The position numbers and the translations under genes are program-made. Below, in pieces: positions 42,956-51,787 of a stretch of 64,000 bases of DNA (the first letter of the stretch is position 1; every line of letters starts with the position of its first letter). The notes beneath the pieces are model-generated. The model had not been told where the DNA came from. It was given only the letters and a program-made list of their open reading frames with translations, and made no database searches. Source of the DNA: Archaeoglobales archaeon. Lineage in GTDB: Archaea > Halobacteriota > Archaeoglobi > Archaeoglobales > Archaeoglobaceae. Where the stretch lies: assembly GCA_030055525.1 (NCBI GenBank), contig JASFYJ010000003.1, positions 124,001 to 188,000 of the forward strand, read 5' to 3'.

Positions 42956-43050
42956 AGTAGATTAACAATAGTGAAGATATATATCTCTTTCGTAAAAGGG
43001 CATGACAAAATTTATAACTTCTTTATTGGACTCTAATTGATCTTTAATGC

Positions 43051-43130
43051 CGGGGTTGCAGAGTGGTACTGCGCCGGCCTTGAGAGCCGGTGCCCTTTGT
43101 GGCTCCTGGGTTCAAATCCCAGCCCCGGCG
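43051..43130 (+). tRNA. tRNA-Ser (anticodon TGA), class II with variable arm
   Basis: GCCGGGG…CCCCGGCG, loop CTTGAGA, long variable arm, T-arm TGGGTTCAAATCCCA. Confidence 0.93.
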
Positions 43131-43332
43131 TCTTGATGCTGCTTTTTAAAAATTAAGATTTTTAAAACTTCCAATTCGAAATCTCCAGTTGCAGTATTAT
43201 ACTGTCTCCCAAAAAGAAATTGAAGTTCAGTAAATTAAGTAATGACTTATTAGAAACTTTTTGAGGCAACTCTTTTGATCTAAAATTTCTAACCCCTTAG
43301 CATTAAAAACGAATGAAAAGATCTTTCGATGA

Positions 43333-44390
43333 TTAAGAGGGTGATTTGGAAGTAGAGATCAAGGACAAGTATCTTTTTGCTATCTCTATATGATCAAATT
43401 GCTTTGAAAATTCAACCGCATTGCTGCTGATCTCATACCACTTATCATTTTCAAAAATCTTAAGTAGTGCCTTAGCGTAATCATCTGGATTAAAGCTTCT
43501 AACTCTAAATCCATTGAATCCGTTTATCACAACTTCATCTGGAATCGCTTCAGAAACAATTGCTGGAGTTCCACAGGCTAGTGCTTCTAAGACCGCATAA
43601 GGAAACGCTTCATAGCTGGATGGTAGAATTAGAGCCTTTGAACTTGATAAGATCTCGATTTTTTCTTTCTCAGACAAGTTAAATTTTAAATCTACAAAAT
43701 CCTTTCCAGCAGTTGCGTTTAGAACGTGCGAAGTTCTCGCTCCTATCACTACAAGTCTAAAGTTGTGGCCTAGATTTCTCAGAATTTCTACGGTTTTTAC
43801 GCTTATATCAACGTTCTTGATGTCTCTAGTTCCTATATGGCTATTACATCTTCTCTATCTTTCTTAACTTTAAAATTTTTTAATTTAAGAGGTAAAGGAA
43901 TTACTTCCGGTTCTATCCCTGAAAATTCTTGAAACTCCTTTGACAGCCTTTTTGATACGCATACGACTTTGTCGCACTTCTTATAAAGCTTCTTAGCTAC
44001 AAGAGTGTAGAATTTATTCGCTTCAAAGGTAAATCCGTGGTTGACAGCAACTTTTGTTTTTTTAAATCTAATAGGCACAATCCCGTTGATTACAACTGCG
44101 TCAAAGTCTTTTAATATTTCAGATCCTTTTGTAAATCAATCAAAGGCTATTTTAGTCCAATTTAGCTTCATTTCTGCCCTATTCAATGAGATTACTTCCA
44201 CTTCTTCTTCAAGCATATGTGCATCTTTGAAGAATTTTCCAATCTCATCTTTTTCTGTTCCATAAAAACTCCAAGTAACAACTTTTACGGTATTACCAAG
44301 TTTTATTAGACCTTCTGCTAAATTCGCAATAAATCTGTTTACACCATCTAAATGGGTTATGTACTCCCGCCTTGTTATCGCTATTTTCAC
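43333..44390 (-). pseudogene. GT4-type glycosyltransferase disrupted by an in-frame TGA and a frameshift
   Basis: N-terminal piece 44136-44390 ends at TGA 44136-44138; middle 43833-44078 is in the same frame; C-terminal piece 43333-43749 (LPSSYEAFPYAVLEALACGTPAIVSEAIPDEV) is in a different frame. Confidence 0.85.
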
Positions 44391-44676
44391 ATTCTATCCA
44401 AAAATCGGAAGTTATTAAGGATTTTCGCCCAAGTATAAAAATTAAGTTTTTTTGAGAAACTAAGAGTTTTTGGTTTGAAAAGAGAGGTGAATACATTTTT
44501 AACGCTTAAGAAAGCCTATTAAACAGACACATCCTCATCTTAATCTGATTAAAAACCTTGCTTTAGATCTGAAACCGTTTTATTTTTGAATTCAAAACTA
44601 GGGTCTTCAGGCATAAAAGATACAGATAAAAGAATTGAGCTCGGAAAAGCAATAAATACCGCGATCATTTTTCTTT

Positions 44677-45969
44677 GTGGATCTCATGCTATTCAATTCC
44701 TGGAGATTTTGGTCCGGACTAGCAGTACTTATTTTTTTAGTCGCTGGATTAGTTGTTAGAAGCAAAAAACCTTGGATTCCAGTCTGGTGCATTATGGCAT
44801 TTTCTTCTTTTATGGTCGTCTCTTCTGGTCTGGTCAGTTTCGACGAAGTTGATAGAGTTGTGAACATGGATGTAATACTTTTCCTCATTGGAATGTTCAG
44901 TTTAGTTGGACTTGCAGATTCCTCTGGATTGCTAAATGTCGTCTCCATGCGATTTATCTCTCTTTTCAAGAATAGATTCGCTTTGATTTATGCGTCCTCA
45001 CTTCTTTTTGGGATACTGGCAGCCTTCGCTGTTAACGATACAGTAGCGCTTGTCGGCCCACTGATAGCCTACACGATATCAAAAGCTGCAAAAGTTGGAC
45101 CAAAACTAATGTTTTTGCTGCTTGCTTTCTCTTTAACAATAGGCTCGGTGATGACACCAATTGGCAATCCGCAGAACATTTTAATAGCTGTAGAGTCTGG
45201 AATAGAAGCACCTTTCATTAACTTCATCGCAAAGCTCGCTATACCAACTTTTATCAACCTCTTAGTAACACCTTACTTACTGATAAAACTTTTCAAGGTT
45301 AAAAATGAAACTCTGAACTTTTCTTCTAATAATATGGAGGCTCTTAACAATGGGCGCGACTCTATTTTAGCTGCAATTGGGATAATCGCAACGATCTTTG
45401 CTTTGATCTTCAACGATTTGCTTCAACTCTATGGCGGACCACACATAACTTATCGAGGCGTAATTCCTTTTGTAATCGCTGCAGGAATTTTCATGTTCAC
45501 ATCAAATCCTAGAAAAATGCTCGCAGGCGTTGACTGGGGAACAATAGTTTTCTTCATAACCATGTTTATAACAATGGAAGGCGTTTGGAGGAGTGGAGTT
45601 CTTCAGCCAGTTCTTAGCTTTATAATTCCATCGAAGACTGAAGGGGTACTTGGAATTTTAAAAATTACGTTCGCCTCAATTCTTTTAAGCCAGCTTTTGA
45701 GCAACGTTCCATTTGTGAAGCTTTTCATAAACTATATGAAAGATATCGGCTATACATCTCAAGATGTAGATGCTTGGCTATCTCTCGCAATGGCTTCTAC
45801 AATAGCTGGTAACCTAACACTTCTTGGAGCAGCATCGAACATAATAGTACTCGAAACTCTGGAATCGAGGATGAAAGAGACGATAACATTCGTCGAATTC
45901 ATGAAATATGGCATAGTTATCGCATTCGTGAACTGCATTGTTTATTTAGTGTTTTTTATAATATTATAG
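44677..45969 (+). CDS. ArsB/NhaD/citrate-transporter-like permease
   Basis: Multiple TM segments; VNDTVALVGPLI, TPIGNPQNILIAVESGI, LLGAASNIIVLE. Confidence 0.8.
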   Translation: MDLMLFNSWRFWSGLAVLIFLVAGLVVRSKKPWIPVWCIMAFSSFMVVSSGLVSFDEVDRVVNMDVILFLIGMFSLVGLADSSGLLNVVSMRFISLFKNRFALIYASSLLFGILAAFAVNDTVALVGPLIAYTISKAAKVGPKLMFLLLAFSLTIGSVMTPIGNPQNILIAVESGIEAPFINFIAKLAIPTFINLLVTPYLLIKLFKVKNETLNFSSNNMEALNNGRDSILAAIGIIATIFALIFNDLLQLYGGPHITYRGVIPFVIAAGIFMFTSNPRKMLAGVDWGTIVFFITMFITMEGVWRSGVLQPVLSFIIPSKTEGVLGILKITFASILLSQLLSNVPFVKLFINYMKDIGYTSQDVDAWLSLAMASTIAGNLTLLGAASNIIVLETLESRMKETITFVEFMKYGIVIAFVNCIVYLVFFIIL

Positions 45970-46126
45970 TTAGGAAATGAAAGTAGTTCAAATGCAGCAT
46001 GGTAACTTGGATGTTAAAGTAGACCTCTTTCAATTCTAAATTTATCCGCTAATAGAGTCCCTCTAATAAAGAGACTTTGAATTCTTTTTATTTAGTTGTA
46101 AAACTAGAAATTTGGACTTTTTGATT

Positions 46127-46440
46127 TTAAACCTGCCTACATAGACCTTCAATAAGCTCAATCCACTTCTTTGCTATATTTTCCCACCTTAGCTCAGCTG
46201 GTGCTAGGAAATTCTTTTTTGGACCCTCATAAATCCTTTGCAATGCTTTAGCGATGCTTTCTGCATTTGCTTCAACAAAATAAGTCCCCTCGTAATTTGA
46301 AAGGGACTCAAAAAGACCACCGACTTTCGTGGCTATGATTGGAAGCCCAAAACTCATTGCGATGTGTGCAACTCCGCTCTGCGAGGCTCTTAAGTATGGC
46401 AAAACAAGCACATCGCCTGCAGAAAAGTATAGGAAATTTT
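46127..46440 (-). pseudogene. C-terminal remnant of a GT4 glycosyltransferase
   Basis: YFSAGDVLVLPYLRASQSGVAHIAMSFGLPIIATKVGGLFESL (GT4 C-terminus) with no N-terminal half adjacent. Confidence 0.75.
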
Positions 46441-46564
46441 TCTTTATTTAGCATTTACTACTTTTTGTGCTTATTGGGTATTACAAAAAGCCATCATATT
46501 ATATAAAGACTTTTCATCTATCAGACTTTAAAAAGTTTTAAAATCTTAAGCCATATTTATAACT

Positions 46565-47518
46565 ATGATCTCTGCCTTAATCTTTTCAATGAACAGAGTT
46601 GAGAACGTAGTTAAGCTTTCTGAGAAAATAAAGGATTATGTTGACGAAATCGTGATAATAGATTCCTCGGACAAAGAAAAATTTGAGGAAATGAAGAATA
46701 GAATCCCTTATGCAAAGATTTACTGGCTTCCACCTCTTGGAATGGCCGACTTTTACTATAAAATTGGACTAGAGCTCTGCAAAAACGAATGGATTCTGCA
46801 CTTGGATGATGATGAAGAGCCAAGCGATGAGCTTTTGAAGGATTTAAAGCTATTGATTGGTAGTGATCACAAAGTCTACTCTATTTGGAGGATTAGTAAA
46901 AGTTCGAAAATGTGTCAGAGAATTTTTAGACTATTTCACAAAAAGTATATCGTTCCATCCGGCGTAATTCACTTAACTTGGTTTTCTAAGGTAAAACCAG
47001 TCCTCTTAGACAGGAAATACCACATAGTCCATTATGAAGAAGACGTTAAAATAGAAAAAATTAAAAATTATGCTATTATAGATTCGTGGCAGTTTTGTTG
47101 TAAGATTTGTTTTTTGATTTTGGAAACCGAATATTATACCCTAAGTAAACTGCTTAATTCTATCAGAAAAATAGGGAAAATCATTTCATATAAATCCAAG
47201 CTTGGGAAATTTGGTTGGTTTTTGTTGAGTTTAGAATTTAACATCTTTATATCTTTGTATCGCGTTAAATTATATTTTAATAATTTTAAATATTTGTTCT
47301 ACTATTCTATTCTTTATAGTATATTTTTCCAGATTTATCTTCTCAAAGACTTTTCAAAAAAACTTGAAGCAAGCTTAAAGATGTGGGATAAGGGGGTTTT
47401 CGAATTTCTCGGAGTAGATAGTTACGAGAATGCCTTGAAAAACTTAGAAGAATTGAACTCGATAAATGGATTAGAAAACTTTGTTAAACTGGTTAAGAAA
47501 AGATTGCGAAATTTTTAA
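46565..47518 (+). CDS. GT2-family glycosyltransferase (copy 1)
   Basis: MISALIFSMNRVENVVKLSEKIKDYVDEIVIIDSSDKEKF, ILHLDDDEEPSDELL; paralog of 51788-52783. Confidence 0.8.
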   Translation: MISALIFSMNRVENVVKLSEKIKDYVDEIVIIDSSDKEKFEEMKNRIPYAKIYWLPPLGMADFYYKIGLELCKNEWILHLDDDEEPSDELLKDLKLLIGSDHKVYSIWRISKSSKMCQRIFRLFHKKYIVPSGVIHLTWFSKVKPVLLDRKYHIVHYEEDVKIEKIKNYAIIDSWQFCCKICFLILETEYYTLSKLLNSIRKIGKIISYKSKLGKFGWFLLSLEFNIFISLYRVKLYFNNFKYLFYYSILYSIFFQIYLLKDFSKKLEASLKMWDKGVFEFLGVDSYENALKNLEELNSINGLENFVKLVKKRLRNF

Positions 47519-47519
47519 A

Positions 47520-47818
47520 ACATTACGACTTAAAAAGATCCTAAAATCCATTTTACCAAGTCTATAAGCTTTTATCCAGCTTATTGGATTGTTCCAGTCC
47601 AAGATTTCGTGAACTGAGACTTTTGAATTAAAATCGATTCTTGTCAGATTTTCTCCGACTCTCTTCCATCCTGGAAAAAGCCTTTTCGGGAGCATTTTTC
47701 TGAAAAGGATTGCCTTAACTTCAGCATGAGCAGAGAGGGCATTTGCTAAGCGAATCGTGTAATAGCTTATTCCTGAAAGAAAAAGTTTTGATGGACCAAA
47801 GATTGCAATCCTCATCAA
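47520..47818 (-). pseudogene. N-terminal remnant of a GT4 glycosyltransferase
   Basis: MMRIAIFGPSKLFLSGISYYTIRLANALSAHAEVKAILFRKMLPKRLFPGWKRVGENL…; reading frame runs into antisense of the GT2 3' end. Confidence 0.7.
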
Positions 47819-47938
47819 GACAAAGAAATTCTTAGGTTATTAAAACTGTTCTACTAAAAAGGGAACAAAAAATCGCTCTATAATTCTGAAAATGAACTAA
47901 AGACAAATTTTCCCTTATTTCCCCAGCTCGGCTGATCG

Positions 47939-48271
47939 TTAAATAATTTTTATCCAATACTTCTTCGCATCTCTTAGCACCGTAGAAATCTCCTTTTCAA
48001 CTTCCGCACTCGTGAACGGTAAGACTTCTAAATTTCCAAGCTCTTTTTTCCATATAATTTCATTCACGAGATCCAACCTCTTTAGAAACTTCATTTTTTC
48101 AAAACCGTCTGAGATTACAATCAAATCCACGTCACTCGTTTTTAACCAATTCCCTTTTGCGTAGCTACCGAAAAGATAGATTGAATCAACTATAAAACCT
48201 CTTTTCTCGAGCTCTTCCTTTAAAATCTCAGCTTTTCTCTTTATTTCTGATAAAACCTCTTGCATAATCAA
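47939..48271 (-). CDS. MNT nucleotidyltransferase (pair 1)
   Basis: FGSYAKGNWLKTSDVDLIV (GSx10DxD). Confidence 0.88.
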   Translation of the reverse strand: MIMQEVLSEIKRKAEILKEELEKRGFIVDSIYLFGSYAKGNWLKTSDVDLIVISDGFEKMKFLKRLDLVNEIIWKKELGNLEVLPFTSAEVEKEISTVLRDAKKYWIKII

Positions 48272-48647
48272 AGATCTCTTCTGCTATTTTTAAAGCTCTT
48301 TCCGCTTCGATTCTATCAACGCTTTCCGAAGGCAATCCGTTGGCAGCGTCGGGATACCTTGAGACCGTGTATTATTTGTTCAAAACAAACAACTGCTCTT
48401 CAAGTTCATCTGAAAGCTTAAATCCCGTTTTTTCCTTTAAAATTCTGTATAGTTCCGTAACGCTCTGAATTTTTGGCGGATCTTCTCTTGCCATTTCAAT
48501 GAAAAGAGCTTTTAGGACTTTTTCAACTGCCTGTTGAGCAAAAAAAGCACTTCGAAAATATCTTCTACTCGTAAAAAAGGATCTTGAATCCAACAGGTCT
48601 TCCTCAGCAGTTCTTAGCCATAGCTCCGTTTCTCTTCTCATATCCAA
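48228..48647 (-). pseudogene. HEPN protein (pair 1) interrupted by a single in-frame TAA at 48372-48374
   Basis: …LEEQLFVLNK*YTVSRYPDAANGLPSESVDRIEAERALKIAEEIFDYARGFIRNKEKS*; same frame continues past the stop and overlaps the MNT start. Confidence 0.85.
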
Positions 48648-48781
48648 AGCAGATTACTTTTTTTAATTCCTGTATTTTAAAAATAAAAATTTTTCTGACA
48701 ACTGAAACTCGTTCTTTAATAGCCTTGCAAAGCTGATGAGTTTGCAAAATATTTTTATTTTTTCTTCGTTTTCTTATTTAG

Positions 48782-49159
48782 ATGAAAAAAGAGATCGAGG
48801 TATTTTTGAGACGTGCAGAAGGGTTTATAAAAGATGCACACGAAGATCTGAAAAGAGGAGATTATGATTTGGCTATGTTTCACGTTGAGCAGGCTTGTCA
48901 GTTGATTTTGAAGGCAAAGCTTTTGGATCTGACTGGCTACTTCGAAAAAACGCACAGCTTAAGAAAGCTAATAGAGAGGCTTTCAGAAATTTTTTTGCAT
49001 GAAGAACTCAATGAGTTTTTAAAGGAGAATTGGAACACGCTGAGAAGCCTTGAATTTGCTTATCTTTCTTCACGATGCTATCCAGAGGAGTTCCAGAAAG
49101 AAGAGGTTGAAGAAGCTTTAGAAATGTATAAAGCGTTGAGGGATCTGATTTGGGCTTGA
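48782..49159 (+). CDS. HEPN protein (pair 2)
   Basis: FHVEQACQLILKAKLLDLTGYFEKTHSLRKLI … YLSSRCYPEEF. Confidence 0.85.
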   Translation: MKKEIEVFLRRAEGFIKDAHEDLKRGDYDLAMFHVEQACQLILKAKLLDLTGYFEKTHSLRKLIERLSEIFLHEELNEFLKENWNTLRSLEFAYLSSRCYPEEFQKEEVEEALEMYKALRDLIWA

Positions 49160-49479
49160 AAGACATTTACGAACGCAGAAAGAAATACTTTGAGAATCTC
49201 GAGATTTTTTTGCTCGAGATAAAGAAAATTGTAAAAGAAGAGGTTCCTGATGCGGAGCTCTTTCTCTTTGGTTCAGTTGCCGAGGGAAATTACTCGATCG
49301 GATTGAGCGACATAGATCTAGCGATTGTTTCCGACGCCTTTTTGAATAGGGATCTAAAGTTGAAAGTTTTTGGGGAACTGCTTGAGAAGTTCTTCGACTC
49401 GCCATTCGAATTCCATGTATTGACGAAGGAGAGATGGGAATACTACAAGAGGTTTGCTAAAAAGTTTAGAAGCGTTTAA
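49150..49479 (+). CDS. MNT nucleotidyltransferase (pair 2)
   Basis: FGSVAEGNYSIGLSDIDLAIV; overlaps HEPN by 10 nt. Confidence 0.87.
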   Translation: MGLKDIYERRKKYFENLEIFLLEIKKIVKEEVPDAELFLFGSVAEGNYSIGLSDIDLAIVSDAFLNRDLKLKVFGELLEKFFDSPFEFHVLTKERWEYYKRFAKKFRSV

Positions 49480-49557
49480 TCGATAGTATAAATTCAAGCT
49501 TCTCAGCTTAGGCTTTTGACCGAGAAGACATAAATATTTGACCGCTGAAGAAATCAT

Positions 49558-49926
49558 GTGAAAGAAGAGATTGAACTTTACCTTAAAAGAGCAAAGAAGT
49601 TCGAGGAGAACGCCAAGTTCAACTTTGAAAGAAAAGACTACGATATCGCAATGTTTCATATTGAACAGGCGATGCAGTTGATAATTAAAGCAAAGCTTTT
49701 GGATGAGAAGGGCTATTTTGAGAGAACCCATAGCCTCAGAAAGCTCTTGCATGAGCTCAAAAACGATGAAGTGAAAAAATTTGTTGAGAAGTATGAGAAA
49801 GTTTTGAGAGATCTTGAAAGAGCTTACATTACTTCGAGATACTACTTTGAGGAATTTTTCGAAGACGAAGTTCTTAGGGCTTTTGAAGCTCTGAGAGAAA
49901 TAAGGGCGATACTATGGAAAGAGTAG
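49558..49926 (+). CDS. HEPN protein (pair 3)
   Basis: FHIEQAMQLIIKAKLLDEKGYFERTHSLRKLL … YITSRYYFEEFF. Confidence 0.86.
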   Translation: MKEEIELYLKRAKKFEENAKFNFERKDYDIAMFHIEQAMQLIIKAKLLDEKGYFERTHSLRKLLHELKNDEVKKFVEKYEKVLRDLERAYITSRYYFEEFFEDEVLRAFEALREIRAILWKE

Positions 49927-50228
49927 AGTATTTCAAAAATTACAAGAAATATTTGCAAGAGATTGCTGAACTTGTTTCAAAGATTTGCAAGGACTTTGAA
50001 ATCTTTGTCTTCGGCTCTTTGATTCGCGGTGATTTTTCGATCGGGCTCAGCGACATTGACGTTGCAATCGTTTCAAACGAGTTCGAAAATAGAGAGAAAA
50101 GGCTAATGGTTTACGATTTGCTTTTTAACAAATACTTCGACTCCCCTTTCGAATTTCATCTGCTTACAAGAGAAAAATGGGAGAAATTTTTGAAGTTCGT
50201 TGGAAAAGATTTTGAAAAGATCGTTTAA
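49914..50228 (+). CDS. MNT nucleotidyltransferase (pair 3)
   Basis: FGSLIRGDFSIGLSDIDVAIV. Confidence 0.87.
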   Translation: MERVEYFKNYKKYLQEIAELVSKICKDFEIFVFGSLIRGDFSIGLSDIDVAIVSNEFENREKRLMVYDLLFNKYFDSPFEFHLLTREKWEKFLKFVGKDFEKIV

Positions 50229-50270
50229 TCTCTGCATTAAAGCTAAATACTTAGGCGCGGAATTGTTTAC

Positions 50271-50657
50271 GTGAAAGAAGAGATAGAGGTCTTCGCTGAA
50301 AGAGCTAAAAAGTTTGAAGAAATCGCAAAATACCTTTACAGGACAAAAGTCTTTGATTTATCCGCTTTCAACGTTGAGCAGGCTTTACAGCTTTACCTCA
50401 AGTTCATACTTGCAAAGGATTTGGGATATTTTCCAAAAACCCATAGTTTAACAAAGCTTTTCAACGATTTATCGAAGCTCGATAAAGCTTTTTTGGAATT
50501 TTACGAGGAGAACGAGATAATAATAAAGGACATAGAAGACGCCTACATCCTTTCGAGATACTTGCCGAGAGACTATTCTGAAAAGGAAGTGGAGCTGATG
50601 ATAAATACTCTTGAAAAATTCAAGGAGAGGTTTAAAGAATGGTTGTCGAGAGATTGA
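50271..50657 (+). CDS. HEPN protein (pair 4)
   Basis: FNVEQALQLYLKFILAKDLGYFPKTHSLTKLF … YILSRYLPRDY. Confidence 0.86.
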   Translation: MKEEIEVFAERAKKFEEIAKYLYRTKVFDLSAFNVEQALQLYLKFILAKDLGYFPKTHSLTKLFNDLSKLDKAFLEFYEENEIIIKDIEDAYILSRYLPRDYSEKEVELMINTLEKFKERFKEWLSRD

Positions 50658-50968
50658 TAGAAGAAAGGAAAAAGAGGGAAGAAATTTTTAGGAATCTCGA
50701 GTTTCATCTCAGAGAATTGAAGAGAATTGCTGAGAATTACTTTGGAAATTGCAGAGTTTTTCTCTTTGGCTCAGTTGCTCGTGGAGATTACGACTTGATG
50801 CTCTCTGACATCGACATCGCAATTGTCACCGATTGCAATGATAGGGAGAGAATCCTGAAATTCAAAGCTGAGATTTCGCGGAGATGGTATTTCTTTGAGT
50901 TGCACGTGCTCGATGAAAGAAAATGGGAGTTCTACAAGAGATTCATCGATGTCTATAAGGAGTTCTGA
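50639..50968 (+). CDS. MNT nucleotidyltransferase (pair 4)
   Basis: FGSVARGDYDLMLSDIDIAIV. Confidence 0.87.
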   Translation: MVVERLIEERKKREEIFRNLEFHLRELKRIAENYFGNCRVFLFGSVARGDYDLMLSDIDIAIVTDCNDRERILKFKAEISRRWYFFELHVLDERKWEFYKRFIDVYKEF

Positions 50969-50969
50969 G

Positions 50970-51710
50970 CTAACTCTTCATTTTCATTGACAAATGCCAA
51001 AGAATGTCGTAGCAGAGCGGGATGGAGATTAGATGGAAGCAAAATCTAAACCTTGGATCGTTTCTTATTCTCTCCCATTTCGTTAATTTTCTTGGATAGC
51101 AAATGATTGGAGGATTTTTAGGATCGTGATGCTCAGAATAGGCTATAAAGCCTCGGTATATTTTTGCTCTTAGTTTTACGAGGTCAAATTCAAAATAAAC
51201 TCCTTCATCAATTACTCTACCATTTTTCTCTTTGCATCTAAATCTAATCTTTTCTATGACCCACCTTTTGATCAAAGTCCCGCCGAAGCCTGTCAGGTTT
51301 ATTCCTTTAGGATTTCCTCTGTCAAGATAGCCATTGTAAACAACATCGTAGAAATTCGCAAATTCGAGCAGTTTGTTAACGATTTCAGCTTCGAAGATCA
51401 TGTCCGAATCCATGAAGATTAGAAAATCCGCGTCACTTTGGAGAAAGTATTCTCTTATAGCATTTCTTGCTGAAACTATGTTCCAGATTCTATCCTTCGC
51501 ATTCAAAGGCTTATGAACTTCAAATTCGATTACTTCAAAACTATTTCCAACTTTTTTTCTTAATTCTTTTGCAAATTCCTTTTCTTCCGTTGCAAAAACT
51601 GTTTTGCATTCGATTTTTGAAGCTTTATGGATCTCTTTTTGATTCTCGATGGACTTCTCAAGAATAAAGGCTGATTTCGAATTTACTGGAGCTCAGATTA
51701 TGGCTTTCAT
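50970..51710 (-). pseudogene. Glycosyltransferase-like gene with premature TGA at codon 6
   Basis: ATG 51708-51710 reads MKAII*APVNSKSAFILEKSIENQKEIHKASKIECKTVFATEEKEF…, continuous in frame with supplied ORF 50970-51506 (DADFLIFMDSDMIFE). Confidence 0.7.
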
Positions 51711-51787
51711 AGCATCAGATTTTATTTAAGCTTTTTTAGTTTTACGGTATCGAAAAGCTTTAAAAAACTAGTCAATATTTAAGAACG

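Noticed and set aside
51693-51695. UGA recoding as selenocysteine in the island glycosyltransferases (51693-51695 and 44136-44138)
   Set aside because: No SECIS-like element or selenoprotein context is seen; one of the genes also has a frameshift, so pseudogenisation is simpler.
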